This document shows, piece after piece, positions 11,920 through 22,612 of a stretch of 64,000 nt of DNA. Made by a program: the position numbers and the translations under genes. The notes under the pieces are model-generated. The model ran no database searches, was not told where the DNA came from, and worked only from the letters and a program-made list of their open reading frames with translations. Numbering within the stretch: the stretch's first letter is position 1; each line of letters begins with the position of its first letter. This stretch comes from Apricaphanius iberus (lineage: Eukaryota > Chordata > Actinopteri > Cyprinodontiformes > Aphaniidae), in the NCBI GenBank assembly GCA_028564705.1, contig JAPXFQ010001355.1, positions 682,001 to 746,000 of the forward strand, read 5' to 3'.

Positions 11920-13471
11920 CAAAATGATTACATGGTAGGAAGCCTAGAACAAACATTTTGAAAATCGTTCTTTAAAGTGAAATCGGAATCAACTAAAGCT
12001 GGTATCGGCATGTTCACAGTTTAGTATCTCTGACAGAAAGAGCCATGAGAGCAGTGGTGAGCTTCTACAGTCAGGGTTCTGGAAACAGGAAGAGTGGATT
12101 GCGACAGGTGGTAAATAGGAACTCTGTACACCAGCGAGGTAACAGGTGGTCAGGGAGAGCTGCATCAGCCTTACTTTCATTTGCATCTTATAAATATTGA
12201 TAAATTAATAGCTTCCTCCATCTGGTGTGTGTGTTCTAGGCTGTCGCTCCTGTACAAGGGTGTCCGTTTCGTTCCTGGAGGTGTTGAACCATCTCCACAC
12301 TAATGTGGGTTTTTTTTTCCTCCTGCAACAGTCTGGGTGACTAAGCAACAGTGTGAACTCGCTACACGGACTCGCTCCATGTGATCCTTTGAGAAGAATT
12401 TTAGCTAGAGTGTTCCTCCCTGAAAATGATTTCTCTCTGATCTTAATTTGAGTAAAGCCAGCCAAAATAAAAGGAGAGGAGAGAGAACTTCAGTAGGCTA
12501 TTTTCACAGGATGTTGACATCCCAGGAGCAGACGTTTCTGTCACTGTAATAGCTTGTTAATTAGCGTATGACGAGACAGAGAGAAGAAAGGCGCTTTTCG
12601 GGTACCTCCTGCTGTGCTTCAAATGTGTAATGCAGCGCAGCTGGAGTCATCGACGCCCACTTTTAACTGCCCTGTTCGCTGCCTGTCTCTCTCTCTTCTG
12701 CTTTGATTTTTGTCTCTCTAGAAAAGGCTTCTTTTAGCTGACAAGATCAGCTTGTTGTATCTGTATGTGCTCGGGGTTGAATATACACGCTTAGCTCCGA
12801 CTTCCGAGGGCATTTTGCACATTAATCTTCCAAAATCTCTTACAAGCAAGTGTTCCACGCCTTTGAAATGATTTGCAACCGACGCCGCCTCTGTGTGTTA
12901 AGAAAATAAATCAGCCTTGTGATAAAAGCAAAGAGGTAATTAAATGAGCTAATAGACCTTATTAGCTATTCATCAGCTGCAGCTGCATTCAAACTTTTTC
13001 CCTGAGGCACAGTTTTCCTCTCAAGCAAAAGTCTTTGAAACAGGTAGCGGAGCACCTTTTTGAATACCAAACAGCCCAGACTGCATGTTTTTTTTCTCCC
13101 CCCTCCTGCTCATCCACGTGAATCATTTGACAACAGAGCAGCCATTTTTCACGGTCGGCTAATTCGGCACAATGCCTGCGAGCGAGGTAGACAAGGAGGG
13201 CCGCGGGGAGAATGTCACGGGTATTTGAGAAAGGTTAGACAGAAAGGAGAGAGTGTTGCGATCATACGCGCCATTCATCATCACTTTTATACCACCTAGT
13301 GCCTCTGTTGAGGTCTGTTTGCCTCGAAGTGGATGTGTGTAGTTATGTTTTCAAGGTTTCTGCCTGTGCTCAAAATACCTCGTGACAATTTGTGTGTTTT
13401 CACTCCAGTGGTTTAAAGCGATGTTTATATCCGCTTCATACAGGAAGGAAATGTGCTTTTAATATCTGATA
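11920..13471. other. Non-repetitive stretch; candidate conserved noncoding region
   Basis: No repeat family, transposon end or convincing exon. From about 12,480 to 13,300 the base composition is higher in GC, and there are homeodomain-like cores (taattaaatgagctaataga near 12,937; ttaattagcgtatg near 12,556). Frames here carry no domain. Regulatory function is only a guess. Confidence 0.3.
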
Positions 13472-13794
13472 TACAGTGCGGCAAAAAAGTATTTAGTCTA
13501 CCACCAACTGAGCAAGTTCTCCCACTTAACAAGACGAGAGAGGCCTGTAATTTTCATCATAGGTATACATCAACTATGAGAGACTAAATGAGAGGGAAAA
13601 AATGCTGAAAATCACATTGTTTTTAAAGATTTTATTTGCAAATTATGGTGGAAAAGAAGTATTTGGTCACCCACAAAAACACAAGATTTCTGGCTCTCTC
13701 AGCCCTGTAATTTCTTATGTAGGAGGATCCTCTTTCCTCCACTCGTTACCTGTATTAATGGAAGCTGTTTGAACTACTGCTTCATAGTATGTAC

Positions 13795-13875
13795 TAGGGC
13801 TGGGCGATATGAGCTAAAATTAATATCACGGTATACTGAGTAGTTCACCTCGATAAGGATAAGTGGACGATAACA
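13795..13875. mobile_element. Short fish-repeat edge ('gctgggcgatat' type)
   Basis: Contains tagggctgggcgatatgag and tatcacggtata, words typical of a dispersed teleost DNA-element end. It lies between the Tc1 left arm and the L2 element. Its other end was not found. Confidence 0.4.
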
Positions 13876-14194
13876 ATGACCACAACCCCCACGACCTATT
13901 CTGTTGTCAATGTCTGGAACTCTAAAAAAACTGATAACCTAAAGCTAAATGATACGATAACTTTCCCAAAACTCAGTAGACAACTTGGTGGTAGACAAAA
14001 GCAAAAACATGCTGTTAAAACTGGACATGGAATAAAGTTCACAAACATATATTTACCTCTCTCAGAAGCTGAGAATAATGATCAAAGTGAACCAGAGAGA
14101 AATACACGGACAAAAATGGAGAGAAACTCTGTGCAAAATGTCAAGGACAAAGATATTCTCTTTCCGTTGAGAAGGAGCGATATCTAATATAAAC

Positions 14195-14640
14195 ATGGAA
14201 AGAATTGTCACAAGGAGCTTTCCGAGCGCTACAGTTCGTGACATCACAGAGGTTCTAAACCAGGAAATTACAAATAACCCTGGGATCGAACAAATGGTAA
14301 TACATGTTGGTGCAGTGGACGTAAGAAATAAACAGTCTGAAATCTTAAAAGACAACTTTACTAAACTGTTTGAGAGACTTGATTGTCTGGACAAAGAGGC
14401 AATACAAGTTTTTTATGAGTGGGCCTCTCCCAAATATTGATGGAAAAATAAACAAATTCTCACGGCTGTTTCAATTGAATACATGCCTGTCCAAAGTCTG
14501 TGAGTCAAGAGGACTGTATTTTATAGAGAACTTTAATCTGTTCTGGCAACGTGACGATTTGTTTAAAGCAAACGGCCCACACTTGAGCAGAGGTGGAGTG
14601 AGACGACTGACGGATAACCTCCTCCTCCACGTTCTATGGA
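14195..14640 (+). pseudogene. LINE ORF1 esterase (SGNH) domain, broken
   Basis: Frame one reads 'SFPSATVRDITEVLNQEITN' then 'QMVIHVGAVDVRNKQSEILK'. After a frameshift near 14,405 it continues 'FMSGPLPNIDGKINKFSRLF', 'GLYFIENFNLFWQRDDLFKA' and 'NGPHLSRGGVRRLTDN'. This is the esterase domain described in CR1/L2-like LINE ORF1 proteins. Two signature positions look altered: the usual GTND block is GAVD, and the DG.HL block is NGPHL, losing the catalytic aspartate. Besides the frameshift, the enzyme would therefore be inactive. Confidence 0.75.
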
Positions 14641-14756
14641 ATCAGGGAAGGCCAAAGCTGCAAGAGAGAGAGAGAGCAGAGAGGAACGAGAGAAGAGCTC
14701 TAGGCTTGCCAGCAAAGGCTTGGCCTGCATCCCTGACAAAAGACTCAGTCTGAGCA

Positions 14757-15267
14757 GTGTCATCAGTATCTACAGCATCTAAAGCACCATCTACAGCTGC
14801 ACCATCAGCGCCAAAAGTAATTGACCCGGCCACAGCACCTGCATTACCTGCTCCTGCATCACAGGGGAAAAACTCCCCTGCCGCACCACCTGTATCTCTG
14901 GGGAAAAACTCAGCACAGTCTGCATCAACAGGAAATGATTCAGTCACAATAGCAGTACCACCTGCATCTGAATCTACATGGAAAAACTCAGCTTCAGCAC
15001 CACCTGCATCCAACTGCTACATCTACACCTTCCAGAGACTTTTCAGGATCGTTTGTTTCTCCAGAGTCACCTATGAGATTTCCCAACCACTTTGAAAACT
15101 TGGTACAGGATGGGATTAAAATGGTTCCCCTCACTCCAGTCATTTCAAAATCAAGGCCCTTGTCCCCAAAGAAGTATCGTGCTCCACCAACCAAGGTCTC
15201 CCCAGCTCGGCCCCCACCACCGGTGCCCACAGCCGTAACCTCCAGCAGCTTCACTGCTGCTGTCTAG
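14757..15267 (+). pseudogene. Pro/Ala/Ser-rich ORF1 linker of the L2 element
   Basis: Two overlapping frames encode low-complexity sequence with repeats of (S/Q)GKNSPAAPP and LGKNSAQS, then PTKVSPARPPPPVPTAVTSS. The composition suits the disordered tail of a LINE ORF1 protein. The frame change near 15,050 marks another break. Confidence 0.6.
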
Positions 15268-15447
15268 ATCGTTAAGTGCCTCTGCGTTACCATCATGCAA
15301 AGCAAACTCAAAACCAACCAGAGGTCCGGAGAGGGAGTGTGCTCTCTTAAAAAATCAGTACAGTCAAACCACGCAGATTAGATAATCAAAGACATTTAAT
15401 CCATATCCCTTGCAAAAGATTCCATGCACTCAAACACAGATAAATCT

Positions 15448-16120
15448 CAAAGATGCTGTTCTCAATGTCAGATCATTAAAAACAAGTCATTTTTAGTAAA
15501 TAGTTTAATTTCCTCTTATAATTTGAATTTTATGTTTTTAAGTGAAACTTGGCTCAACAAAAACACTAGCAACGTATTTTTTTTTTTTTGATTGAGTGTA
15601 GTCCACCTCACTTCAATTTTGTGTCTGAAAAACGCCAAAACAAGAGGGGAGGGGTATATCACAATATATTGACCCACAAACTGTAATTTGTTTGTTTTTC
15701 CCATCATTTGAGTATGTGTCATTCAAAATGGAGATTAAACAATCTTCCATACTTTATATGACAATTTACAAACCACCACAGAAATGTTTCATTGAAGATT
15801 TTACTGAATTGCTTACATTTGTTTGCACTGAATTTGATTGTTTAGTAATTTAAAGTGATTTTAATGTGCATGTGGCTGTAACCAATGATAGACATACCAA
15901 AGAACTTAGTGCTGTCCTTGAAATGTTTGGTTTAACTCAAACCGTGAGTGATGCAACTCACAACAAAGGCCACACTCTAGATCTAGTCATTACAAAAGGT
16001 GTTAATATATCAAATGTCATTGTTGTTGATGTTGCTTTGTCTGATCAATTTTGTGTCTTCTTTGACCTATCTGTTGTACCCAAACCAGTAGTGGGGCCTG
16101 GAGTTATTCAGAGAAGACAC
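15448..16120 (+). pseudogene. L2 endonuclease (APE-type) remnants
   Basis: The start of the domain, LNVRSL..KS, is split by a one-base loss near 15,478. 'FMFLSETWLNKNTSN' follows. The C-terminal part is open from 15,866: TKELSAVLEMFGLTQTVSDA, 'THNKGHTLDLVITKGVN' and 'DVALSDQFCVFFDLS'. It retains the SD of the C-terminal SDH motif, but the histidine is Q. The middle of the domain, around 15,600-15,860, is full of stops. Confidence 0.7.
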
Positions 16121-16672
16121 ATAAATGATACAACAAGGACAAAGTTCATGGAACTGATCAGATTTGAAAATCCCCCATGTTCAAATGTTGATAATCTATT
16201 GGACTCCAACACTTCAAGGGTTGTGCTCCTGTCAAGGTTAAAACGGTTAACATTAAGCAAAAGGCACCTTGGAGAAATGAAGTTTCGGTCAGGGCATAAA
16301 AAAGAGAGTGCCGGAAAGCCAAACGGAAATGGCACAAGTAAAGCTTCAGGTTCATTATGAGGTTTACAAAAAAGTGCTTTTCTCGTGTTCTGTTTGCCAC
16401 AGTGAACAGATTAACTAATCCTCAAGTTTCATTGCCCTTAGAACTACATCTACACACATCTAAGTGCAATGAATTTGCAATATTTTTTTTAAGTCCAAGG
16501 CATTAAAAATGCTATAATTATCACAAAACAAATAGCAAAACTGTTTCCAGATAAACACCTTGAGCTTACACATTTTACACCTGTCAGTGACAAAACAATC
16601 GAAGAGGTTATCTCTGGTCTGAGTTCATGTACATGCTGCCTTGATGAATTACCCACTCGATTTCTAAAGTCT

Positions 16673-17697
16673 GTGCTGCGCAGCATGTTACCACAACTTA
16701 GTCAGTTAGTTAACGTTGCACTTGAGACTGGAACATTCCCAAATGCTTTAAAAACTGCAGTCATTAAGCCTCTTCTAAAGAAGAGCAGTCTTGATCCCAC
16801 AGTACTGAGCAACTACCGACCCATATCAAACCTACCATTCTTAGGAAAAGTCCTACAAAAAGTAGTATATCAACAGCTCACTTACTTTCTCCTATCTAAC
16901 AATGTGTTTCATACTTTCCAGTCAGGCTTTAGGCCCCACCACAGCACTGAGACAGCTCTGATCAAGGTGACAAATGATATCGACATGAATACCAATGCAG
17001 GCAAAGTCTCAGTTTTAGTTCTGCTGGACCTAAGATCTGCCTTTGTCACAGTGGACCATGGGATCTTACTTCACAGGTTAGAAAACTGAGTGGGAATCTC
17101 TGGTACTGCTCTAAACTGGTTCAAGTCCTATCTCGAGGACAGGAAGTACTTTGTCCAAATTGGCAGCTGTGTCTCGGACAAAATTCCCATGACCTGTGGA
17201 GTCCCCCAGGGGTCAATCTTGGGACCACTTTTATACAACTTGTGCATGCTTCCATTGGGTCAGCTAATTAACAGCAATAATGTGTCCTACCATAACTATG
17301 CAGATGACACTCAGGTCTACGTGTCACTGACGGCAGGTGAACATGGGCCTATAGATACACTCTGTCACTGTATTGAACAGATCAGTGTTTGGATGCAAAG
17401 CATCTTTCTCCAGTTAAATTCAGACAAAACTGAGATAATTGTTTTTGGCCCACAGACACAAAGAGAAAGTGTTATCAGTCATCTTAAGTCTCTCTGTCTT
17501 CAACCAAAAAATCCGGTTAGAAATCTAGGGGTAATCATGGACTCGGACCTGAACTTAAACAGCCACATCAAAGCAATAACATCAACAGCTTTTTACAATC
17601 TGAAACACATAAACGAGCTGTTAGACAGCTGCAGTGCATCCAGAACGCTCCGGTCTCTGCACTGGCTTCCTGTCACTCAGAGAATAGAATTTGCAAG
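16673..17697 (+). pseudogene. L2 reverse transcriptase, interrupted by one in-frame stop
   Basis: Nearly continuous: 'ALKTAVIKPLLKKSSLDPTV', 'NYRPISNLPFLGKVLQK', 'FQSGFRPHHSTETALIKV', then motif A 'VLLDLRSAFVTVDH', where the conserved second Asp is Val. A TGA at 17,087-17,089 breaks the frame. It resumes with 'FKSYLEDRKYFVQIGS', 'GVPQGSILGPLLYNL', catalytic YADD (17,297-17,308) and 'LHWLPVTQRIEF', where homology ends abruptly. Lack of the last C-terminal block and the 3' UTR shows 3' loss at the junction with the next element. Confidence 0.85.
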
Positions 17698-17704
17698 AGT
17701 GACT

Positions 17705-17985
17705 GCAAGAGTGCAGATAAAATACTTTCAATTGTCATATGCACGGGTAAAAAAATACAGATAAAAAGTGGAGCACAGAAGAGCAAGGCAAGGCAAGTTT
17801 ATTTGTAGAGCACAATTCATACAGAAGGCAATTCAAAGTGCTTCACAGTTGCATAAATTAAGAAAACAGATCAACGGGGAAAAAAACAAAAAAACAAAAT
17901 CAACTTAAAAAATAAAAGAATCATTTACAATAAAAAGCAAGAGTGCAGATAAAATACTTTCAATTGTCATATGCACGGGTAAAAA
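17705..17985. repeat. 49-bp direct repeat flanking an L2 3' end
   Basis: The same 49 bp (starting gcaagagtgcagataaaata, ending cacgggtaaaaa) occur at 17,705-17,753 and 17,937-17,985 with no difference I can see. The second copy belongs to the 3' UTR of the minus-strand L2; the first lies beyond that element's 3' end, fused to the plus-strand L2. Confidence 0.75.
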
Positions 17986-18438
17986 GAACAGTTTTCAGCC
18001 TGGATTTAAACATTGTTAGAGTTGAGGCTCGTCTCACATCCTCATGAAGACTGTTCCAGAGTTTAGCTGCCTGAAACTGAAATGCAGCCTCATCGTGTTT
18101 ATTGTTGACTCTGGGAACCACCAGGAGACCCCTCTCTGAAGTTCTCAGGGCCCGAGATGGTTTGTAAGTCTCTAACATGTCAGAGATGTACTTTGGTGCC
18201 AAACCATGAAAAGACTTGTACACAAGCAGAGCTGTTTTAATTTCTATTCTCTGAGCGACAGGAAGCCAGTGCAGAGACCGGAGCACTGGACTAATATGGT
18301 TGTATTTCCTGGTTCTTGTCAGGACTCGAGCAGCAGCGTTCTGGATGTACTGCAGCTGTCTAACAGCTCGTTTAGAGAGGCCAGTGAGCAGGCCGTTACA
18401 GTAGTCTAACCTGCTGGAGACAAATGCACCATAACTCA
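17787..18438 (-). pseudogene. L2-type LINE 3' end with an open reverse-transcriptase C-terminus
   Basis: A 159-codon minus-strand frame (17,960-18,439) reads 'SSRLDYCNGLLTGLSKRAVR', 'LRSLHWLPVAQRIEIKTALL', 'LAPKYISDMLETYKPSRALR' and 'FQFQAAKLWNSLHEDVRRAS', the terminal region of L2 reverse transcriptases. The 3' UTR runs left to the caaggcaaggcaagtttatt end near 17,787. The intact frame suggests a younger insertion than its plus-strand neighbour. It is severely 5' truncated. Confidence 0.85.
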
Positions 18439-18584
18439 TAAATAAATTCTTTAAAAATCAGACGTAATTGTTTTTGTTTTGTTTTTTTTCTCATTTTGTC
18501 TCTGATATTATGAAAGTTACAGGTTTCTCATCTTTTTAAGTGGAAGAACTCGTGGTTGGTTAAATACTTTTTTGCCCCACTGTA

Positions 18585-19060
18585 TCATCAATCAGCAGTG
18601 GCTCAGTCTTAGCTATGTTTCTTTGAACAAGATGTCATCACTTGTTTCAAAAAAGGGATTAGAACTGCATTTAAAGGCAATAAGGAGAGAAAATAAAATA
18701 CAATCTATTTAGGTTACGTTTAGGCATATTATTTTGCTCCATAATTCATTAGAATAGCTAAATTTATTGACACAAAAATGTGCATTGTTAAAGTAGATGG
18801 ATTCAAAATGCTTTTTTGGTTCATCTGTAGGAAAATAGGAATGGTGATTCATCTTCTTATCTCCAAACTTAAAGAGGTTTATTAGCAATACTAATCCGAG
18901 TTAGTATGATCAATATACGGCAATGGTTATACGTGCTGTTCTTAACTGCATGATGCCATGTAGTCTTACTGTGTTTTGTCCTGTAGTTTTATCCTTCTGG
19001 GTTTTTTAGCTTAGTTTCTACAGGCATAAGGACAAAACTAATTCTGCTGTTGGGTCACAC
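18585..19060. other. No feature recognised
   Basis: AT-rich sequence after the Tc1 right end; no frame, repeat or regulatory motif stood out. Confidence 0.4.
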
Positions 19061-19625
19061 ACAGCCATCGGGTGGCGCAAATCTGCTCTCTTCCACCGGA
19101 AGGAGGAGAAGCAGAATCTATAAATAGGGCTGACCAACCAGCTGTTCGGTCTTCTGCATGCTGCTGCCGGCCGGAGGAGCAACAGAACAAAATCATCCAC
19201 TACCTTCCTTTTCTGGAGAAACTCGCTTCAAGGGACCCAAAGACCACACCAGGTGAATCCTACACATTGATAAAAAGAATGTTGTGTTATCCTCAAAGCC
19301 CGACAGAAGGTTCCCTGAGTTTCAGAGCGCTGAGAGAGACGGAGCTGAGTGCGACCCACAGTGGGAGTTCAAACCAGCTGAGAGCCTGAACCAGCTGGAA
19401 TCTGCATCCCTTCGTGCCAGAAGCTGCATCGAACTGCCAACACATAACTGATAAGAGTGGCCGAGTCGGAGAATCCAGAGGTACTGTTCATGAGTGTCGG
19501 GGCCAGCCGTCACACAGCTGAACCCAGAAAGGAGGGAAACGACGTCCCGATTGGAAGCTCCAGGAGATACTAGCCTGCTAACTAGCTGAGCAACCCTTTG
19601 TTAGCCTGCTGGGCTAACATCGTCT
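19061..19625 (+). promoter_or_regulatory. GC-rich stretch with a TATA box; possible promoter or solo LTR
   Basis: A good TATA box (ctataaatagg, 19,118-19,128) is followed by about 500 bp of GC-richer sequence unlike its surroundings, with possible splice donors such as 'ccag|gtgaat' near 19,251. The frame at 19,072-19,389 has no domain. It could be a retroelement LTR or leader, or a 5' exon; I see no coding exon downstream to decide. Confidence 0.25.
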
Positions 19626-20088
19626 GAAACCAGGGGTGGCCGGGACAAAAATTCTGGCATTTTCTCTTGAGCCCACTACATTATCAGCGGACACTTAATA
19701 GAAGTCAACAAATTTTTCAGTGACTCCTCTCTTCATACCAAAAAAGATAGTCATATTGTGTGATAATTAACAAATAAAGAATGTAAATTAATCCAAGGAG
19801 TAAAATTCACAGCTATAGCAATCAATCAATCACAAAAGAGGTTATGTTATGACTAAGGGTGGGGCCAGACTAACGGGAAGAACCTTCGTGATACCCTTTC
19901 AGTTTTTAGTCTGTGATTGTAGTGTAAGCCCAGTGTTAGTTATAACCAGACCCAGACAATAAAAACAAAAACATCATAAATGATCTAATTATCCCCAGTC
20001 TGATCACCATCAAACATGGGGATATGACTGGGGGGAGGGGGGTATACATTTTTAACTTGGTCGTGTGGGGTGGGGTTGGGGGATATAC
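19626..20088. other. Possible hAT-type element start, otherwise unremarkable
   Basis: caggggtggccgggacaaaa at about 19,632 has the form of a hAT terminal repeat, but no partner end is clear. G-rich runs occur near 20,030-20,080. Confidence 0.3.
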
Positions 20089-20194
20089 AGTACAGGCCAA
20101 AAGTTTTTTGATTTTCTTTATTTTCATGACTACGTTAAAATAAAGAAAATGAACTGAATGAGAAGGTGTGTCCAAACCTTTGGCCTGGACTGTA
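20089..20194. mobile_element. Miniature Tc1/mariner element
   Basis: tacagtacaggccaaaag at the left and ctttggcctggactgta at the right form inverted ends. A further internal inversion ('ttttctttattttcatgac' against its near-complement) makes the 106-bp element mostly self-complementary. It looks like a deleted copy of the 'caggccaaaagtttggac' fish Tc1 type. Confidence 0.7.
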
Positions 20195-20199
20195 TATGT

Positions 20200-20281
20200 G
20201 GTGTTAAATTGTTAATTTTGTATAGCACTTTGAACTGTATTTCATTGTATGAAAGGTGCTTTATAAATAAAGTTGATTGAT
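20200..20281 (+). mobile_element. L2-type LINE 3' tail
   Basis: The sequence tgtatagcactttgaactgt, then 'aaaggtgctttataaataaa' and 'gttgattgat', is the typical end of L2-like 3' UTRs in fish. Only about 80 bp is present. Confidence 0.65.
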
Positions 20282-20474
20282 CTAAATAGAAACACATTAC
20301 AAACAGTAGCAGCATTAGAGCTGAAACGTCTTTGTTTTAGAGGTGACTCAACCATAATGAAACCATCAATAGAGAACTGAACGGGACATCGGTACATTAT
20401 AAATTATCTAATTGAAAATTGAGCAAGTTAGCGTTATTTAAATAGTACAAAAACCTTTAACAGCAATGTTACCA

Positions 20475-20762
20475 AAGGGGGCAGCTGACTGCTGTGAGAT
20501 GGTCGCCGTGTTGCTACGTGCTGTCTAATGCCGAACAGCGTGGGTAAGGTCTCTAGTGTTTACACATGTCTATGGTCTAGCCAGCCATGATCCACCATCA
20601 AAACACCTAGCAGAGAAAGGCCCACCTATGTGTAGTGCTTGCTGTAGCCTTAGAAATGTATAGGCTTCAAATAGACATCATTTTGTATATGGCTTCAAAC
20701 TATTAAATTTGTGAGCTTTTTGGGGGGTTTTTTACGCCGACAAAGCGTGCGGTGTGAACTTG
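20475..20762. mobile_element. Family-B MITE copy, degraded
   Basis: Shares with the copies at 26,415, 48,955 and 53,715 the blocks 'gagaaaggcccacc', 'gtctagccagcca' and the terminal 'caaagcgtgcggtgtgaac'. The left end is not clear. Confidence 0.55.
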
Positions 20763-21462
20763 ACTTAATGTTTGTGCTCGAAATGTTTATGTGTAAATGT
20801 TCGTTTTGCCAGGCAACAACTTGTCCCTCTTCCCTTGGAACTATTTGTGTTGACATAGCTAAATAAATTATTCAATATGCAAACAAATCATAATCTATGA
20901 TCTGTCGATTATTATTGTTAAAAATACAATGAGCTTGTAGAACTGTTGTATAAAAGCAATATCACACGAGAGAGAGTGCTTTTGTGCTTTATTGTTCAAC
21001 ACACACATATGACAAGGTTTATGGTCAATAGACTGTAAAAAGTTAATTCCTTCAGATTATGAGACTGACATAGACATTTGACTATTAAAATAGTTCCTGA
21101 TAAAGGTGGTGCCCCGAAAATATTAATTATTTTTCATAAATTATTAATCTTATTGACTGCCATAAGCAGTCCTTTGACTATTAATAGCCAAATGACTACA
21201 TTCTTGGTAATATCCCCAACACTGCGTTAGGCCCTCTCCAGTGACATCTGACTGACAGCCGCCACTATAAGGTGCATATTTTCAGCAAGGTTCTGCTTTC
21301 AAGTATCATCCCTTCTGAAAGTCAATAAACTGTGTTGGCAGACTGATGACATGTGATGAATGGTTTTCTGAGACACAGTCTTTCCCATGTTTAACAATAG
21401 CCGTGACCTTCAACACTGAAGGCTCGAATGAACCAATTTGTTGTTTGCCAGCAGTCATCAGA
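20763..21462. other. No feature recognised
   Basis: AT-rich spacer with short random frames only. Confidence 0.4.
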
Positions 21463-21988
21463 ACTAGTTTATACTTCTCAGTCAGCAAGTTTGCACTCAG
21501 ATGCAGACATTAACGCAGACGTCTTTTGTGTATACTTTTTCCATTGGTGTGTATGTGCAAAGCAATTTAGCACCAGGACAGCAGGGTGTGCTGACTAATT
21601 CTGGTGGGTCTACCTAACATTCCAGTGTCATTTCTTGTTAACTAGAGTTTATTTGTTCAGCTTGTGAATGCATTTCCCCACAAGAAGCAATGACCGACAG
21701 AGAGTATGTTTTGATTGAATACTGTTTTTTTTTTATTGTTCTCTACACCTCCTGGTGTTCAAAATCCCATATTAGATAAACTTAACATGTTGAATTGACC
21801 TCTGGCTGTTGTTGAACCGACTAATCACAGGCATACTCAATCACACTCTCTGTTGACGGAGACGGAAAATTGGCCTCTATTCCGTTCTACATTGTGGAGG
21901 TGATGAAGAGGCTTTGATTTGATAGATAATGCTTTTGCTTCAGTCCGTTTCGATTTAGATGGAGAACAATAACTATGAACTAGGCTTA
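21463..21988. mobile_element. Family-A MITE, full copy
   Basis: Starts actagtttatacttc and ends with the inverted gaactaggctta, so both termini are present. The interior holds 'caggacagcagggtgtgct' and 'ctctgttgacggagacgg', the marks of the two halves of the family. No coding capacity. This copy defines the unit size, about 525 bp. Confidence 0.65.
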
Positions 21989-22429
21989 ACAGCACACTTC
22001 TTCTGCTTTGTGTTTATAATCGCCTTTCAAACGACAAATTAGTGCACTATCGCCAGCAATTAGTACGAAGTATGTATCACAGTCAATACATCGCCCGGCT
22101 GCCAATGCGCCATGTCTGGTTACATCTGCTTTCTAGGCCATTACAGCTGTCCCTGTGGGCAGCTGTTTACCAACTGGCAAAAAAAAAAAGAGCACTGCGT
22201 TATTTTTAGGTTAAAACGAACGTGCTAATGATAGCTCTGATGAAAACCTTGTGAAAAATACACACATGGAAGGATTTTAGTTTTTCCTGGAATGTGTTTA
22301 GCGTCAGATTATGTTCGATTTTGGACGTAAGACTTTTTATGGACCAGGTATTTTATTGACCCTTACCCTCATTGATGGGCACGAACTTTGCATGGTGACG
22401 GAAAGAACAAGATCATGGATACAAGCGAC

Positions 22430-22612
22430 TGAATTGAATTTCCTCTGCAGGATCTTTGTTAGAGGAAAGGTGAGAAGATCGGTCATCTGGGAGGAGACAG
22501 TTGAGGTGGGGAGAGGGAAGTCTGGGTCTCTGCTTAAGCTGCTGCCCCCACGACCTGACCCTGGATAAACGGATGAAGATGGATGGATGGATGGATGGAT
22601 GGATGGACTTGA
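22430..22612 (+). pseudogene. Rex3/RTE-type LINE 3' end with GGAT tail
   Basis: gagaagatcggtcatctggg, then 'ctgggtctctgcttaagctg' and 'gacctgaccctggataaacg', lead into (GGAT)n at about 22,576-22,608. The translation ends LLKLLPPRPDPG and a stop. This is the C-terminus and tail of a Rex3-like RTE LINE. Everything upstream is missing. Confidence 0.7.

Larger units (their letters stand above)
13876..17697 (+). mobile_element. L2/Maui-type LINE, near full length but degraded
   Basis: Domain order on the plus strand: an N-terminal segment, an SGNH esterase-like ORF1 (14,195-14,640), a Pro/Ala/Ser-rich linker with repeated 'GKNS' (14,757-15,260), endonuclease pieces (15,448-16,120), and reverse transcriptase (16,673-17,697). 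All parts carry stops or frameshifts. It is the most complete LINE in the window, lies within a Tc1-like transposon, and stops short of its own 3' UTR. Confidence 0.85.
13472..18584. mobile_element. Tc1-like transposon carrying nested L2 insertions
   Basis: The left end at 13,472 (tacagtgcggcaaaaaagta) and the right end at 18,584 (tacttttttgccccactgta) are inverted copies of each other. The next 150 bp on both sides also pair: 'gcaagttctcccacttaa' on the left and 'ttaagtggaagaactcgt' on the right. About 320 bp of the left arm and 145 bp of the right arm survive. Everything between is later insertion, and no transposase of this element is left. The end sequence matches a Tc1 family I recall as common in ray-finned fish. 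Confidence 0.85.

Noticed and set aside
14642..15013. 123-codon minus-strand frame rich in Asp, Ala and Gly
   Set aside because: Antisense of the Pro/Ala/Ser-rich LINE ORF1 linker.
17787..18438. Twin-priming origin of the inverted L2 pair
   Set aside because: The order is wrong for twin priming: the 3' tail lies at the internal junction, and both fragments contain the same reverse-transcriptase block.
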